A DNA stretch of 40,214 bases, taken from NCBI GenBank assembly GCA_020833255.1, contig JAJHQR010000007.1:1-40214 (forward strand), written 5' to 3'. The notes under the pieces were generated by a model. The model worked only from the letters and a program-made list of their open reading frames with translations, did not search any database and was not told the DNA's origin. Made by a program: the position numbers and the translations under genes. This DNA is from Desulfurococcaceae archaeon (GTDB taxonomy: Archaea; Thermoproteota; Thermoprotei_A; Sulfolobales; NBVN01). This document shows, in pieces, positions 32,775 to 40,214 of the stretch. Numbering within the stretch: the stretch's first letter is position 1; each line of letters opens with the position of its first letter.

Positions 32775-32780
32775 AACCCA
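32605..32780 (+). ncRNA. Candidate omega RNA of the IS607 element
   Basis: A run of stable hairpins overlaps the 3' end of tnpB: CCCACAG/CTGTGGG (32614-32620 with 32652-32658), GGGG-TTA-CCCC (32661-32671), CGGGC/GCCCG (32675-32687), GGATCCC/GGGGTCC (32695-32716) and a perfect 12-bp stem AGAGCTTGGTAT/ATACCAAGCTCT (32741-32752 with 32759-32770). TnpB guide RNAs are known to arise from this position, with the guide lying immediately past the right end of the element. Confidence 0.6.
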
Positions 32781-32817
32781 AACCCCGTATGACGGCGAGT
32801 ATATACCGCGTTACTTT

Positions 32818-32858
32818 ACCTACACATCCTACTTTAGGGTTAAGAGAAGTGTGTAGGT
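32818..32858. repeat. Inverted repeat right of the IS607 element
   Basis: ACCTACACA (32818-32826) and TGTGTAGGT (32850-32858) are exact inverted repeats with a 23-nt loop. It lies between tnpB and the stop of the minus-strand gene at 32900 and could be a terminator-like structure or part of the right flank of the element. Confidence 0.4.
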
Positions 32859-32899
32859 AGACCCACTTTATAGTGAAAAACTTAGGTTTTGTTTATTTT

Positions 32900-33757
32900 T
32901 CACTCTCCCTTAGTAGGTCTCTTCTCAGCTTCTATTAAGACCTTCTTAACTAGGTAGAACGCTACCGGTATCAGTATCACAGCGAACGCTATCGCGACGC
33001 CGATAGATAATGATCTGAGCACGTCGCCTACAGCCGTGTACCCGCTGAATATCGCTGAGAGCCCGACGAACACGAACACAAACACTATTATGAATTGCAG
33101 GAAGGGCGCGAGTTTGCTGAAGTCTGGGTGCGCTTCCGTTATAGCCTTAAACACTTCTATAACTACTATGACGCCTATAGCTATTGCTGTGGCACCTACT
33201 AAGAGCGGGTATATCAGTGTTGACGGTAGCTTGAGCAGGGTGAAGGCCACGGTCAAAACTATCGCTATCAAGCCCACGAGTAGTAGGTTCTCTATCAAGG
33301 TTACGAGGGACTTGTACGTCTCGCCGAAGCCTGCACCCAGTAGTGACCCTATGTACTTAGCTAGCGAGATAGCTAGTACTAAGCCAAGCGTTATCACAGC
33401 TATACCGCCTATCAAGTAGGGTAGGTAGGATACCACGCTATATATTAGCTCGCCGGCATCCCCGCCTAAGGGTATGTAGCTTATGGCAGCTACTAAGGAG
33501 ATGGATATTATGAACGCTTTCGTAAGCCCTCCTATAAGTTCCGAGAACTCGAGACCCATCGTAGCGAGCGTCTTCCCGAAAGGAGTTACTGACAAGGGTC
33601 TCTCCACGTACTTTCTGAGAATCTTAGTAACTATGCCCCCCACTATGATGCCCACTATCACGCCTAAGATAATCCATATCACGGCAGCTATAACTCCGGG
33701 AATCATAGCTACTAACTGATTCCATAACGTGGTACCGAGATCTTCAAGAGTAGGCAT
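32900..33757 (-). CDS. PF05552-type (CmpX/TM-helix) membrane protein
   Basis: A 285-aa protein with about seven helices and two copies of the TM-helix repeat: N-terminal (VIWIILGVIVGIIVGGIVTKIL then RPLSVTPFGKTLATMGLEFSELIGGL) and central (YLPYLIGGIAVITLGLVLAISLAKYIGSLLG). The same architecture is seen at 8882-9529, here longer. The family is related to MscS pores but lacks its beta domain. It ends in a Lys/Glu tail. The gene is isolated, next to the IS607 element, with a TATA-like AT-rich stretch just upstream at about 33775-33800. Confidence 0.72.
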   Translation of the reverse strand: MPTLEDLGTTLWNQLVAMIPGVIAAVIWIILGVIVGIIVGGIVTKILRKYVERPLSVTPFGKTLATMGLEFSELIGGLTKAFIISISLVAAISYIPLGGDAGELIYSVVSYLPYLIGGIAVITLGLVLAISLAKYIGSLLGAGFGETYKSLVTLIENLLLVGLIAIVLTVAFTLLKLPSTLIYPLLVGATAIAIGVIVVIEVFKAITEAHPDFSKLAPFLQFIIVFVFVFVGLSAIFSGYTAVGDVLRSLSIGVAIAFAVILIPVAFYLVKKVLIEAEKRPTKGE

Positions 33758-33875
33758 TGATAATCCCTCAAGTAAATATTTTATCCTTAAGAATATAAAT
33801 ATTAAGTTTAACTTTCGAAGGAGGGTAATTAGCTTAGCGTATTTTAATCCCTACCTAAATAGTTAATGCTAGGTA

Positions 33876-34539
33876 ATGCGCATGAAGATATTAGTGACTG
33901 GAGCTTCAGGTTTCTTAGGTACTCACCTAACTGAGGAATTAGTTGGTAGAGGGTATGTCGTTAGGGGGATGGTCAGGGATTTAAGGAAAGCAAACCACTT
34001 AAGTAATTCAGGACTTGAGTACACCATCGTGAGACCCTCAGGCATGTACGGTCCTAGAAACCTGGATGACGTTGCTTACTGGTTTATAACGACCTTAGCT
34101 AAGGGAGGCGTCTTATCTAAATTCATGATCGAGGGTGGTGAGTACCTAGTTCAGTTTGCACACGTAAAAGACGTAGTTCAAGGATTCACACTAGTTCTAG
34201 AAAAACCCGAGGTCTCGGTAAGCCAGACTTACATAGTGAGTGATGAGAAAGCGTATACCTAAGTATATGAGATTCTATCACACCTACTCAGTAAAGAACC
34301 CCAAAAATAAAGCTAGATCCTAGAGTAGCCAATTCCTACTAACGTTCACGGAAATCTACGATAGGTTAAGAGGAGGGGGAAACCTAGTACTTAGGAGGAG
34401 CATAGTAGGCGCCGTGACAACACATAGAGCGTACAGCATAAGTAAAGCTAAGAAAGAACTAGGTTACAGACCTCAATACGACCTAAGAAAAGGGCTTAAA
34501 GAAACGATAGAATGGTATAGAAATAACGGATTCCTATAG
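33876..34539 (+). pseudogene. Broken NAD-dependent epimerase/dehydratase (SDR)
   Basis: The open part (33876-34262) starts with the Rossmann motif LVTGASGFLGTHL, but after RDLRKANHL it jumps directly to GLEYTIVRPSGMYGPRN. About 95 residues including the usual YxxxK catalytic pair are missing in frame. An in-frame TAA (34260-34262) is followed in the same frame by VYEILSHLLSKEP, then another stop. The family C-terminus (KAKKELGYRPQYDLRKG, EWYRNNGFL) resumes and ends at TAG 34537-34539. Thus one gene with a deletion, stops and frame damage. It was probably a nucleotide-sugar epimerase. Confidence 0.88.
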
Positions 34540-34953
34540 AAACTACACCCACACGTAAACAATGAGAACAAAAAGACCTACAAACCCTAAACACTACCCA
34601 CTCTAAAGAGCGGAACCTTCACCAAAACGAACCAAGAAAAGTAATAATCTGTTCTTTCAGTAATTAATCAGCAATAAATAATAATTAGGTGATGTTGAAG
34701 CATGGTGAGACCGGGGTTAGAGTAGCTGAAGTCCTGTGATCTCCGAATATTTTTCATTATACTCATTTACTAAAAGATGAATTTGTGAAAAATCGGCTTA
34801 GAGCTCTGAAAACCTCCTAAAAATATCTTTATGAAATCAAATTGAGTTTATATAAAAACATTATATACCTGTAAAAATAGCGTTTGATTTGTGAAATAAA
34901 AATAAAGCAAAATTTATTAACCCCCAACTCATTAACTATGTTGAGGTGTCTTA
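34540..34953. other. AT-rich upstream region of the giant protease
   Basis: 414 nt without a recognisable gene. Several TATA-like elements occur: TTTATATAAAAA at about 34847-34858 and AATTTATTA at about 34911-34919. The second suits transcription start near 34940, and GAGGTG at 34943-34948 is a strong ribosome binding site 5 nt before the ATG. The segment 34688-34745 (GTGATG ... CTGA) loosely resembles a C/D box RNA but is not convincing. Confidence 0.45.
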
Positions 34954-37900
34954 ATGAATCGTAAGAATATACTCGTCACTACCTTAATAGTCTTGCTGTT
35001 CGTGTCCGTAATAAGTTGGTTGCCTGGAGTCGTTATTAGCGTGGTAGCTAATGACTCGTCGTACAAGATAGCTCCGCCTTTGCTGAGTAAGCTGGGAGGG
35101 ATGAGGGAGGATGATGTAGTTGAGGTTGTCATAAGACTTAAGTCAATGCCTAAAGAATTAAGCACTTACGTGAGAGGTAATTACAGACTCGCTGTTCAAG
35201 CACTCAAGAATTGGGCTGATTACACTCAGAAAAACTTAATCAACTTAATCTTGAGTGAGGGGGGTGTGGTACTGAACAAGTTCTGGCTAGATAACGTGGT
35301 GCTGGCTAGAGTTCCTGTAGGGGTTATCAGCAAGATAGCTTCACTACCTGAGGTAGTGAGGATCTTCGAGAATTTCGAGGTCCACGTAATAGAGCCTGTC
35401 ACTAGAGAAGCGACTGACGTGAAGAGCGATCAAGTCTCTAGCTGGGGCATCTTCAAGATTAGAGCGCCTGAAGCATGGGCCCTAGGCTACACAGGCCAGG
35501 GAGTCAGGATAGCGGTGCTGGACACAGGCGTCGACATAACGCACCCTGCGTTAGCTGGGAAGATGCTAACCTTAGACCCGACAAGCCCCTACTACCCAGG
35601 CGGTTGGATGGAGTTTGACGGAGCTGGAAACCCGGTACTAAGCACGCCACACGATACATACGGTCACGGAACACACTGTAGTGGTACCGCGTTAGGAGGT
35701 GACACAAGCTATATATTGATAGGCGTCGCACCCGGCGCCACCCTAATGCACGGTCTAGTACTGCCCGGAGGTGGCGGCACCTTCGCTCAGGTATTGGCGG
35801 GAATGCAGTGGACCGTGGAGCCGTTCTACATAGACCCAGCTACCGGACAGATAGTCTACACGGGCTTACCAGCTCACGTAGTCTCGATGAGTTTCGGCGC
35901 GAACGAATACTACGGGAACGACTTACTCCCGGCTATTGAGGCAATGCTACTAACGAATATAGTGCCTGTCGCAGCCATAGGTAACTCAGGTCCCGGAACA
36001 GCAGGCAACCCAGGAAACATATGGGGTGTCTTCGGCGTCGGCGCTACAGACATAAACGATAACGTCGCGTCCTGGAGTAGTGGAAAGATCGTTACGTGGC
36101 CATCACCGCCACCAACATGGCCCTTCTTCGACATGTACCCGAGTACCTACGTAAAGCCTGACGTCTCAGCACCCGGCGTTAGCATCACTAGCGCTGTACC
36201 GGGAGGCGGTTATGAGGCTTGGAGCGGTACCTCCATGGCGACACCGCACGTTGCAGGAACTGTCGCGTTAATGCTTCAAGCAGCTGGCTGGCTACAGCAT
36301 GACGTGCCTGACACCCCTGAGCAGATATACTTGATGCTGAACTCCACCGCCATAGACTTCGGCGACCCAGGACAGGACATTAGGTATGGTTGGGGGAGGA
36401 TAGACGCGTACGAAGCCGTTAGGAAAGCTATGGAGTTCGCTAAGAAGAGCGGTGTTGAGGGGTTCGTGCTAGACTCAGTAACTAGCGAGCCAATACCTTG
36501 GGCGTCAGTCACGGTATTAGAGATAGGGAGGACCTTCCCGGTAAACGCTTCAGGCTATTACAGAATACCTCTAGACCCAGGAATCTACACACTCATGTTC
36601 AGCGCGTGGGGTTATGAGAGCGTTAACGTGACTGTGGAGGTAGTACTGCTTAACGGCACCATAACAGGTCTAGTCTACGACGCTCTAACAAGCAACCCGA
36701 TAGCCGGAGCTAACGTAACGGTCTTAGAATTAAACATGACCACGCAAACAGACGTGGACGGAGTTTACGAGGTTTCAGTACCTCCCGGAACATACACCTT
36801 AGAAGTCACAGCAAGCGGGTATCAAACAGCGACGCAGACAGTAAGTGTTGACGAAGCCGAGGTCGTGATAGTTAACTTCGGTCTATACCCGCTAGGAAAC
36901 GGGACTATAGCGGGTCACGTCTATGATGCAACAACGAACGAACCAATAGATGGTGCCCTAGTGTGGACGTTCGTGAGCGGCACGCCAGTATATACTTACA
37001 CGAACGCTTCAGGATACTACGAATTAAGCGTTCCCTCAGGCACCTACACAATCTACGCTTGGAAACCCGGGTACGTGCAGGCTGAGGTAGAGAACGTTAC
37101 TGTAGCACCGCTAGAGACTGTGGTAGTGGACTTCTACCTACAGCCAATACCTCCGACAGTCGTGGTCTTAGCTAACGTACATTACTACACACAACCACAC
37201 CTCAAGACAATAGTGGAAGCTCTCGGACTACCTGTCACAGAATATAATAACATGACTAAGTTACTGATTGACTGGATAAACGGTAACATAAATCCAGCCG
37301 TCATCATAATAGACCACACCATGCCCTCGGCCTACAGCTACCCACCAAGCGATGTTGTCGTAGCGTTCCATCAACTAGCCGACGCTACCGGAGCAACCTT
37401 GATATGGTTATGCACCTCATACTCAGGTTATCCGGGAATATACGTCTTATACACGTATAGCAGTACCTTGATAAGTTACGGATATCCGGCACCCGTGAGC
37501 AGATTATACGCGTACCCCTCAACGACCTATGTGCAGGTCGAGATGCTCAACATGACCCACCCAATATTCGACGGCGTCACACCCGACGTACCCGGCTATC
37601 CCAACAGGTTCTACCTAGCTACCGGTTCCTACGCTGATTACGTAGTGTATAACTTCACCGACCCGACAGGCAGGTTCACCGTTCTCGGGTACGTGTGGGA
37701 TACTCGAAGCCCTCCGAAATTCGGTGTAGGTGTTGCTGAGTGGATCTCGAATACTGGTGCTCCGTGGTACTACCTAGGTAGTTGGGCGGAGAGCTACTGG
37801 ATGCAGTATCTTGAGCCAGGTGCCGACGGGATGTACACGAGCAATACTAAGAAGGTTTTGGAGAACGCCGTGATGTTAGGGTGGCAGAGCTTCACCAGCT

Positions 37901-40214
37901 CAAGCAGAGTGATTGATAAGGCTAGGATCGGCGAGGTTCTTAAGGTATTGAGTGGTAGGCTAGGTTCCGGCGTCTCGGTTCAGGGAGGTCTTAAGAGCTA
38001 CCTATACACGAGAACCGACGTATACCTCGAGAGATTACCGTACGGCTTCGTGACAGGGACTGTTATGGGTAGTGACGGCGCAGTGCTAGCAGGAGCTACG
38101 GTGCAGTTCTTGGGGACTCCGATCAAGCTATACACTAACGAGACAGGACAGTTCTTCACGTGGCTACCTGCAGGCAATTACACGATGTTGGTGAAGGCCG
38201 CGGGCTACAAGACTATTCAGGTGGACGTCAGCGTCTCAGTAAATGAGACAACGGATTTAGGGATCTTAGTACTTAAGAGATTACCTAGAGTAGCGATACT
38301 CTACGACTACGCTGGCTCTATAAAGAGCTTCTTAGAATCGATGGACATATACGCCGTCGACTACACCAACCTAGCAACACTAACTAACGACGTCCTAGCC
38401 GGGATGTACGACGCTGTCGTGTGGGCCGGTGATTACGGCGTGCCGTTCCCGTCTTGCAGTGATTTCGCCAACTTCCTGAACGCTATACACCAGGTCGGTG
38501 TCGGCGTCGTGTGGATGGATAGCTGGGGCTACTACGGCTACGGCATAAAAGTACTTTACTCGTGTCTCGGAGACCCGCCATCGATAGGTTATACGTGGGG
38601 TTACGGCGATGTCTACGTGAGGGTCACGCGAACACACCCAGTGCTGAGAGGGTATAATGTAGGAGATTTGATCAAGATAATCGCGTATTCATGGGCCGAC
38701 TTCTCGTGGTTCTCAGGATTCTCAGGAACGTCTATAGCCGACACTTACGTAGGCGGGACTACGTGGGGTAACTCGATAGCTTGGAAAGTGTTCCCAGACG
38801 GCGTTAAGTGGGTTCTGCTCTCGAGCTTCCCGCCAACCTCTTGGAACTCGCCCGCTTACTTCACGCCGGACGCGTGGAACATAATATACAACGCGGTTAA
38901 GTGGGTGATGATGAAGCCTCTGAACGTCTCTCTAGAGAACCCGTACCTACACGTAGGTGATACAGCAAGGCTTTACGTGAGCGGGGCTCCAGCCAACACA
39001 ACGCTCCTAATATACCTAGACGGTAAATTAATTGGTAGCGCGGTAAGTAACGGGACAGGGTATGCTGAGTTCACGTTCACAGTACCTCTAATACCTGGTG
39101 GCGAGCACTTAACCGAGGTGTACACGGAGGACGAGATGTACTACGGCTACACATCACTCTACGTCTTAGTTAAGGCTGTGGTAACGCCTACCGAGACAAC
39201 GGCTCCAGGATTAGTGAAGGTGAATGTAACCGGCCTATACCCATACCAGGTAGTGATGATGTATCTAGACGGCAACTGGTTATCGAACTACAGAGCCAAC
39301 GCTTTAGGAACGTTCGAAGTCAAGGTAAACATACCGCTTGTGGTAGCGGGCGATCACGAACTAAACATTGTGGACATGGATACGGGTGAGGTACTAGGGA
39401 CAGCCACACTCACGGTAACTAGCAAGCTAGACGAGATTTCCGGTAAGCTTGACGACATCAAATCATACCTTGAAGGAATGAACGCAACAATAGTTGAGAT
39501 AAAAGACGGAGTAGCGGTCATAAAGACTGACGTAGGTGAGATTAAGATAAAGCTCGACGCGGTGAACGCCTCCATATCGGGTCTCATCGTTGATAGTAAG
39601 GGTGAGGTGCTGGCGAAGATCGACACAGCTTTAGGTATTGTGATGGCTAAATTAGACGCTCTCAACGCGACGATAGTTGAGATAAAAGACGGTGTGGTTG
39701 CTATTCAGACAACGCTCGGCGTTATTGAGGGCAAGCTAGACGACATCAAATCATACCTCGAATCAATGAACGCAACACTAACAGGTCTCATCGTTGATAG
39801 TAAGGGTGAGGTGTTAGCGAAGATCGACACAGCAACCGGCACGATACTAGCAAGACTTGACGCGATAAACGCTGTCATAACGAGTATTCAAGGCGACGTA
39901 GCAACGATAAAGACCGATGTAGGAACGATAAAAGCTGACGTAGGGACCATCAAATCCATCGTAGAGAACAACAACGCACTCCTCCTCGAGATAAAAGACG
40001 GAGTAGCGACAATAAAGACTGATGTGGGGACAATAAAAGCTGACGTAGCAGCAATAAAGCCTGTCATAACGAGTATTCAAGGCGACATAGCAACGATAAA
40101 GACTGAGATCGGCGAAATAAAGATGAAACTACCTGTAGACACTCAAACACTGCTCAACACGCTACAGGGCCTGATAAACAGCAAATCATCAGATATAATG
40201 AGTAAGTTAGACGA
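34954..40214 (+). CDS. Giant secreted subtilisin-like protease with coiled-coil stalk (3' partial)
   Basis: 1753 residues are present and the frame runs off the window. A signal peptide lies at about 1-33, then a propeptide-like domain (about 40-150). The S8 catalytic domain has D190 (AVLDTGVDITHP), H238 (YGHGTHCSGT), N344 (AIGNSGPGT) and S427 (SGTSMATPHVAG). Three carboxypeptidase-regulatory-like beta repeats follow (about 500-720), with a fourth at about 1030-1095 (GTVMGSDGAVLAGATVQF), and two domains of unknown type between and after. From about 1490 an uninterrupted coiled coil follows heptad a/d spacing to the window end. Many N-x-S/T sequons occur. The organisation matches S-layer-attached proteases of Desulfurococcales, such as that bound to Staphylothermus tetrabrachion. 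ATG with GAGGTG site. Confidence 0.9.
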   Translation, partial: MNRKNILVTTLIVLLFVSVISWLPGVVISVVANDSSYKIAPPLLSKLGGMREDDVVEVVIRLKSMPKELSTYVRGNYRLAVQALKNWADYTQKNLINLILSEGGVVLNKFWLDNVVLARVPVGVISKIASLPEVVRIFENFEVHVIEPVTREATDVKSDQVSSWGIFKIRAPEAWALGYTGQGVRIAVLDTGVDITHPALAGKMLTLDPTSPYYPGGWMEFDGAGNPVLSTPHDTYGHGTHCSGTALGGDTSYILIGVAPGATLMHGLVLPGGGGTFAQVLAGMQWTVEPFYIDPATGQIVYTGLPAHVVSMSFGANEYYGNDLLPAIEAMLLTNIVPVAAIGNSGPGTAGNPGNIWGVFGVGATDINDNVASWSSGKIVTWPSPPPTWPFFDMYPSTYVKPDVSAPGVSITSAVPGGGYEAWSGTSMATPHVAGTVALMLQAAGWLQHDVPDTPEQIYLMLNSTAIDFGDPGQDIRYGWGRIDAYEAVRKAMEFAKKSGVEGFVLDSVTSEPIPWASVTVLEIGRTFPVNASGYYRIPLDPGIYTLMFSAWGYESVNVTVEVVLLNGTITGLVYDALTSNPIAGANVTVLELNMTTQTDVDGVYEVSVPPGTYTLEVTASGYQTATQTVSVDEAEVVIVNFGLYPLGNGTIAGHVYDATTNEPIDGALVWTFVSGTPVYTYTNASGYYELSVPSGTYTIYAWKPGYVQAEVENVTVAPLETVVVDFYLQPIPPTVVVLANVHYYTQPHLKTIVEALGLPVTEYNNMTKLLIDWINGNINPAVIIIDHTMPSAYSYPPSDVVVAFHQLADATGATLIWLCTSYSGYPGIYVLYTYSSTLISYGYPAPVSRLYAYPSTTYVQVEMLNMTHPIFDGVTPDVPGYPNRFYLATGSYADYVVYNFTDPTGRFTVLGYVWDTRSPPKFGVGVAEWISNTGAPWYYLGSWAESYWMQYLEPGADGMYTSNTKKVLENAVMLGWQSFTSSSRVIDKARIGEVLKVLSGRLGSGVSVQGGLKSYLYTRTDVYLERLPYGFVTGTVMGSDGAVLAGATVQFLGTPIKLYTNETGQFFTWLPAGNYTMLVKAAGYKTIQVDVSVSVNETTDLGILVLKRLPRVAILYDYAGSIKSFLESMDIYAVDYTNLATLTNDVLAGMYDAVVWAGDYGVPFPSCSDFANFLNAIHQVGVGVVWMDSWGYYGYGIKVLYSCLGDPPSIGYTWGYGDVYVRVTRTHPVLRGYNVGDLIKIIAYSWADFSWFSGFSGTSIADTYVGGTTWGNSIAWKVFPDGVKWVLLSSFPPTSWNSPAYFTPDAWNIIYNAVKWVMMKPLNVSLENPYLHVGDTARLYVSGAPANTTLLIYLDGKLIGSAVSNGTGYAEFTFTVPLIPGGEHLTEVYTEDEMYYGYTSLYVLVKAVVTPTETTAPGLVKVNVTGLYPYQVVMMYLDGNWLSNYRANALGTFEVKVNIPLVVAGDHELNIVDMDTGEVLGTATLTVTSKLDEISGKLDDIKSYLEGMNATIVEIKDGVAVIKTDVGEIKIKLDAVNASISGLIVDSKGEVLAKIDTALGIVMAKLDALNATIVEIKDGVVAIQTTLGVIEGKLDDIKSYLESMNATLTGLIVDSKGEVLAKIDTATGTILARLDAINAVITSIQGDVATIKTDVGTIKADVGTIKSIVENNNALLLEIKDGVATIKTDVGTIKADVAAIKPVITSIQGDIATIKTEIGEIKMKLPVDTQTLLNTLQGLINSKSSDIMSKLD
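39418..40214 (+). repeat. Degenerate repeats encoding the coiled-coil stalk
   Basis: Near-identical DNA segments recur: the block encoding GLIVDSKGEVLAKIDTA occurs at about 39580 and again at about 39784, 204 nt (68 codons) apart. The block encoding KLDDIKSYLE occurs at about 39445 and 39731, and that encoding EIKDGV at about 39495, 39678 and 39990. Short heptad repeats (DVGTIKA) occupy 39895-40110. The pattern points to expansion by unequal recombination. Confidence 0.7.

Larger units (their letters stand above)
30850..32780 (+). mobile_element. IS607-family insertion sequence
   Basis: A two-gene element: a serine recombinase (30878-31492) and TnpB (31458-32774) in one transcript. Both reading frames are intact. 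IS607 elements have no terminal inverted repeats and no target duplications, so the ends are approximate: the left end lies before the TATA (TTTATAAG, about 30849-30856) and the right end just after the omega RNA hairpin near 32775-32780. The flanks are a gene fragment to the left and an inverted repeat (32818-32858) to the right. Confidence 0.85.

Noticed and set aside
34688-34745. C/D box sRNA-like segment
   Set aside because: A GTGATG and a CTGA are present, but the boxes depart from consensus, internal boxes are missing and no terminal stem is seen.
34932-40080. Several minus-strand frames opposite the protease gene
   Set aside because: They are shadows of the plus-strand coding sequence, which has catalytic motifs and heptads throughout.
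1-40214. CRISPR arrays, prophage or integrase genes
   Set aside because: No regularly spaced direct repeats of 24-37 nt and no tyrosine integrase or structural virus genes were seen; the only repeats are coding repeats in the protease stalk.

Overview
The window looks like chromosome of a thermophilic crenarchaeon, probably order Desulfurococcales. The sequence basis is: 5S rRNA and tRNA genes of crenarchaeal type, two of them with short anticodon-loop introns that fit the bulge-helix-bulge (BHB) splicing motif; promoters with TATA boxes and many leaderless or GTG/TTG starts; GGTGAT/GAGGTG-type ribosome binding sites; and archaeal families such as AglB, ZPR1, archaemetzincin, DUF432, DUF447, DUF1614, MptE and MptG. 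No plasmid, virus or CRISPR array was seen. The order-level placement is inference.

Layout. 0.2-5.6 kb: oligosaccharyltransferase aglB, an amidohydrolase, a DedA-type membrane protein, a ZPR1-like zinc protein and a VapBC toxin-antitoxin pair. 5.7-14.3 kb: an osmotic and ion-homeostasis neighbourhood with MscS, DUF432, mannosyl-3-phosphoglycerate synthase, a PF05552-like channel protein, TrkH/TrkA potassium uptake and another MscS-like protein. It is interrupted by three tRNA loci and endonuclease IV. 14.3-20 kb: archaemetzincin, then a five-gene minus-strand operon (DUF447 flavoprotein, OPT-like membrane protein, FtsX-like permease, small membrane protein, ABC ATPase). 20-23.7 kb: pterin genes mptE, mptG and mptN with an AglH-like lipid-linked sugar transferase. 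23.8-27.8 kb: Lrp/AsnC regulator, threonine dehydratase, DUF1614 and CitG-like proteins. 27.8-28.2 kb: tRNA-Gln, tRNA-Met and 5S rRNA on the minus strand. 28.3-30.6 kb: an operon of a membrane-anchored SagB-type nitroreductase and four small membrane proteins. 30.6-34.5 kb: a mobile and decaying zone with a complete IS607-family element (serine recombinase, TnpB, candidate omega RNA), a channel-like protein and a broken epimerase. 34.95 kb to the end: the first 1753 residues of a giant secreted subtilisin-like protease ending in a long heptad coiled coil, as in S-layer-bound proteases.

The most unusual signals are two odd tRNA loci. At 9852-9913 there is only the 3' half of an initiator tRNA-Met, with its own TATA box about 25 nt before a short leader and no 5' half anywhere in the window, as expected for one half of a split (trans-spliced) tRNA. 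At 5758-5831 a tRNA-Ala(GGC) has an intact body but an acceptor 3' strand that does not match its 5' strand and instead equals that of the tRNA-Arg 3.9 kb away, suggesting a recombinant tRNA gene. AglB, AglH and the sequon-rich protease connect through N-glycosylation of surface proteins. The channels, potassium uptake and compatible-solute synthase connect through turgor control.
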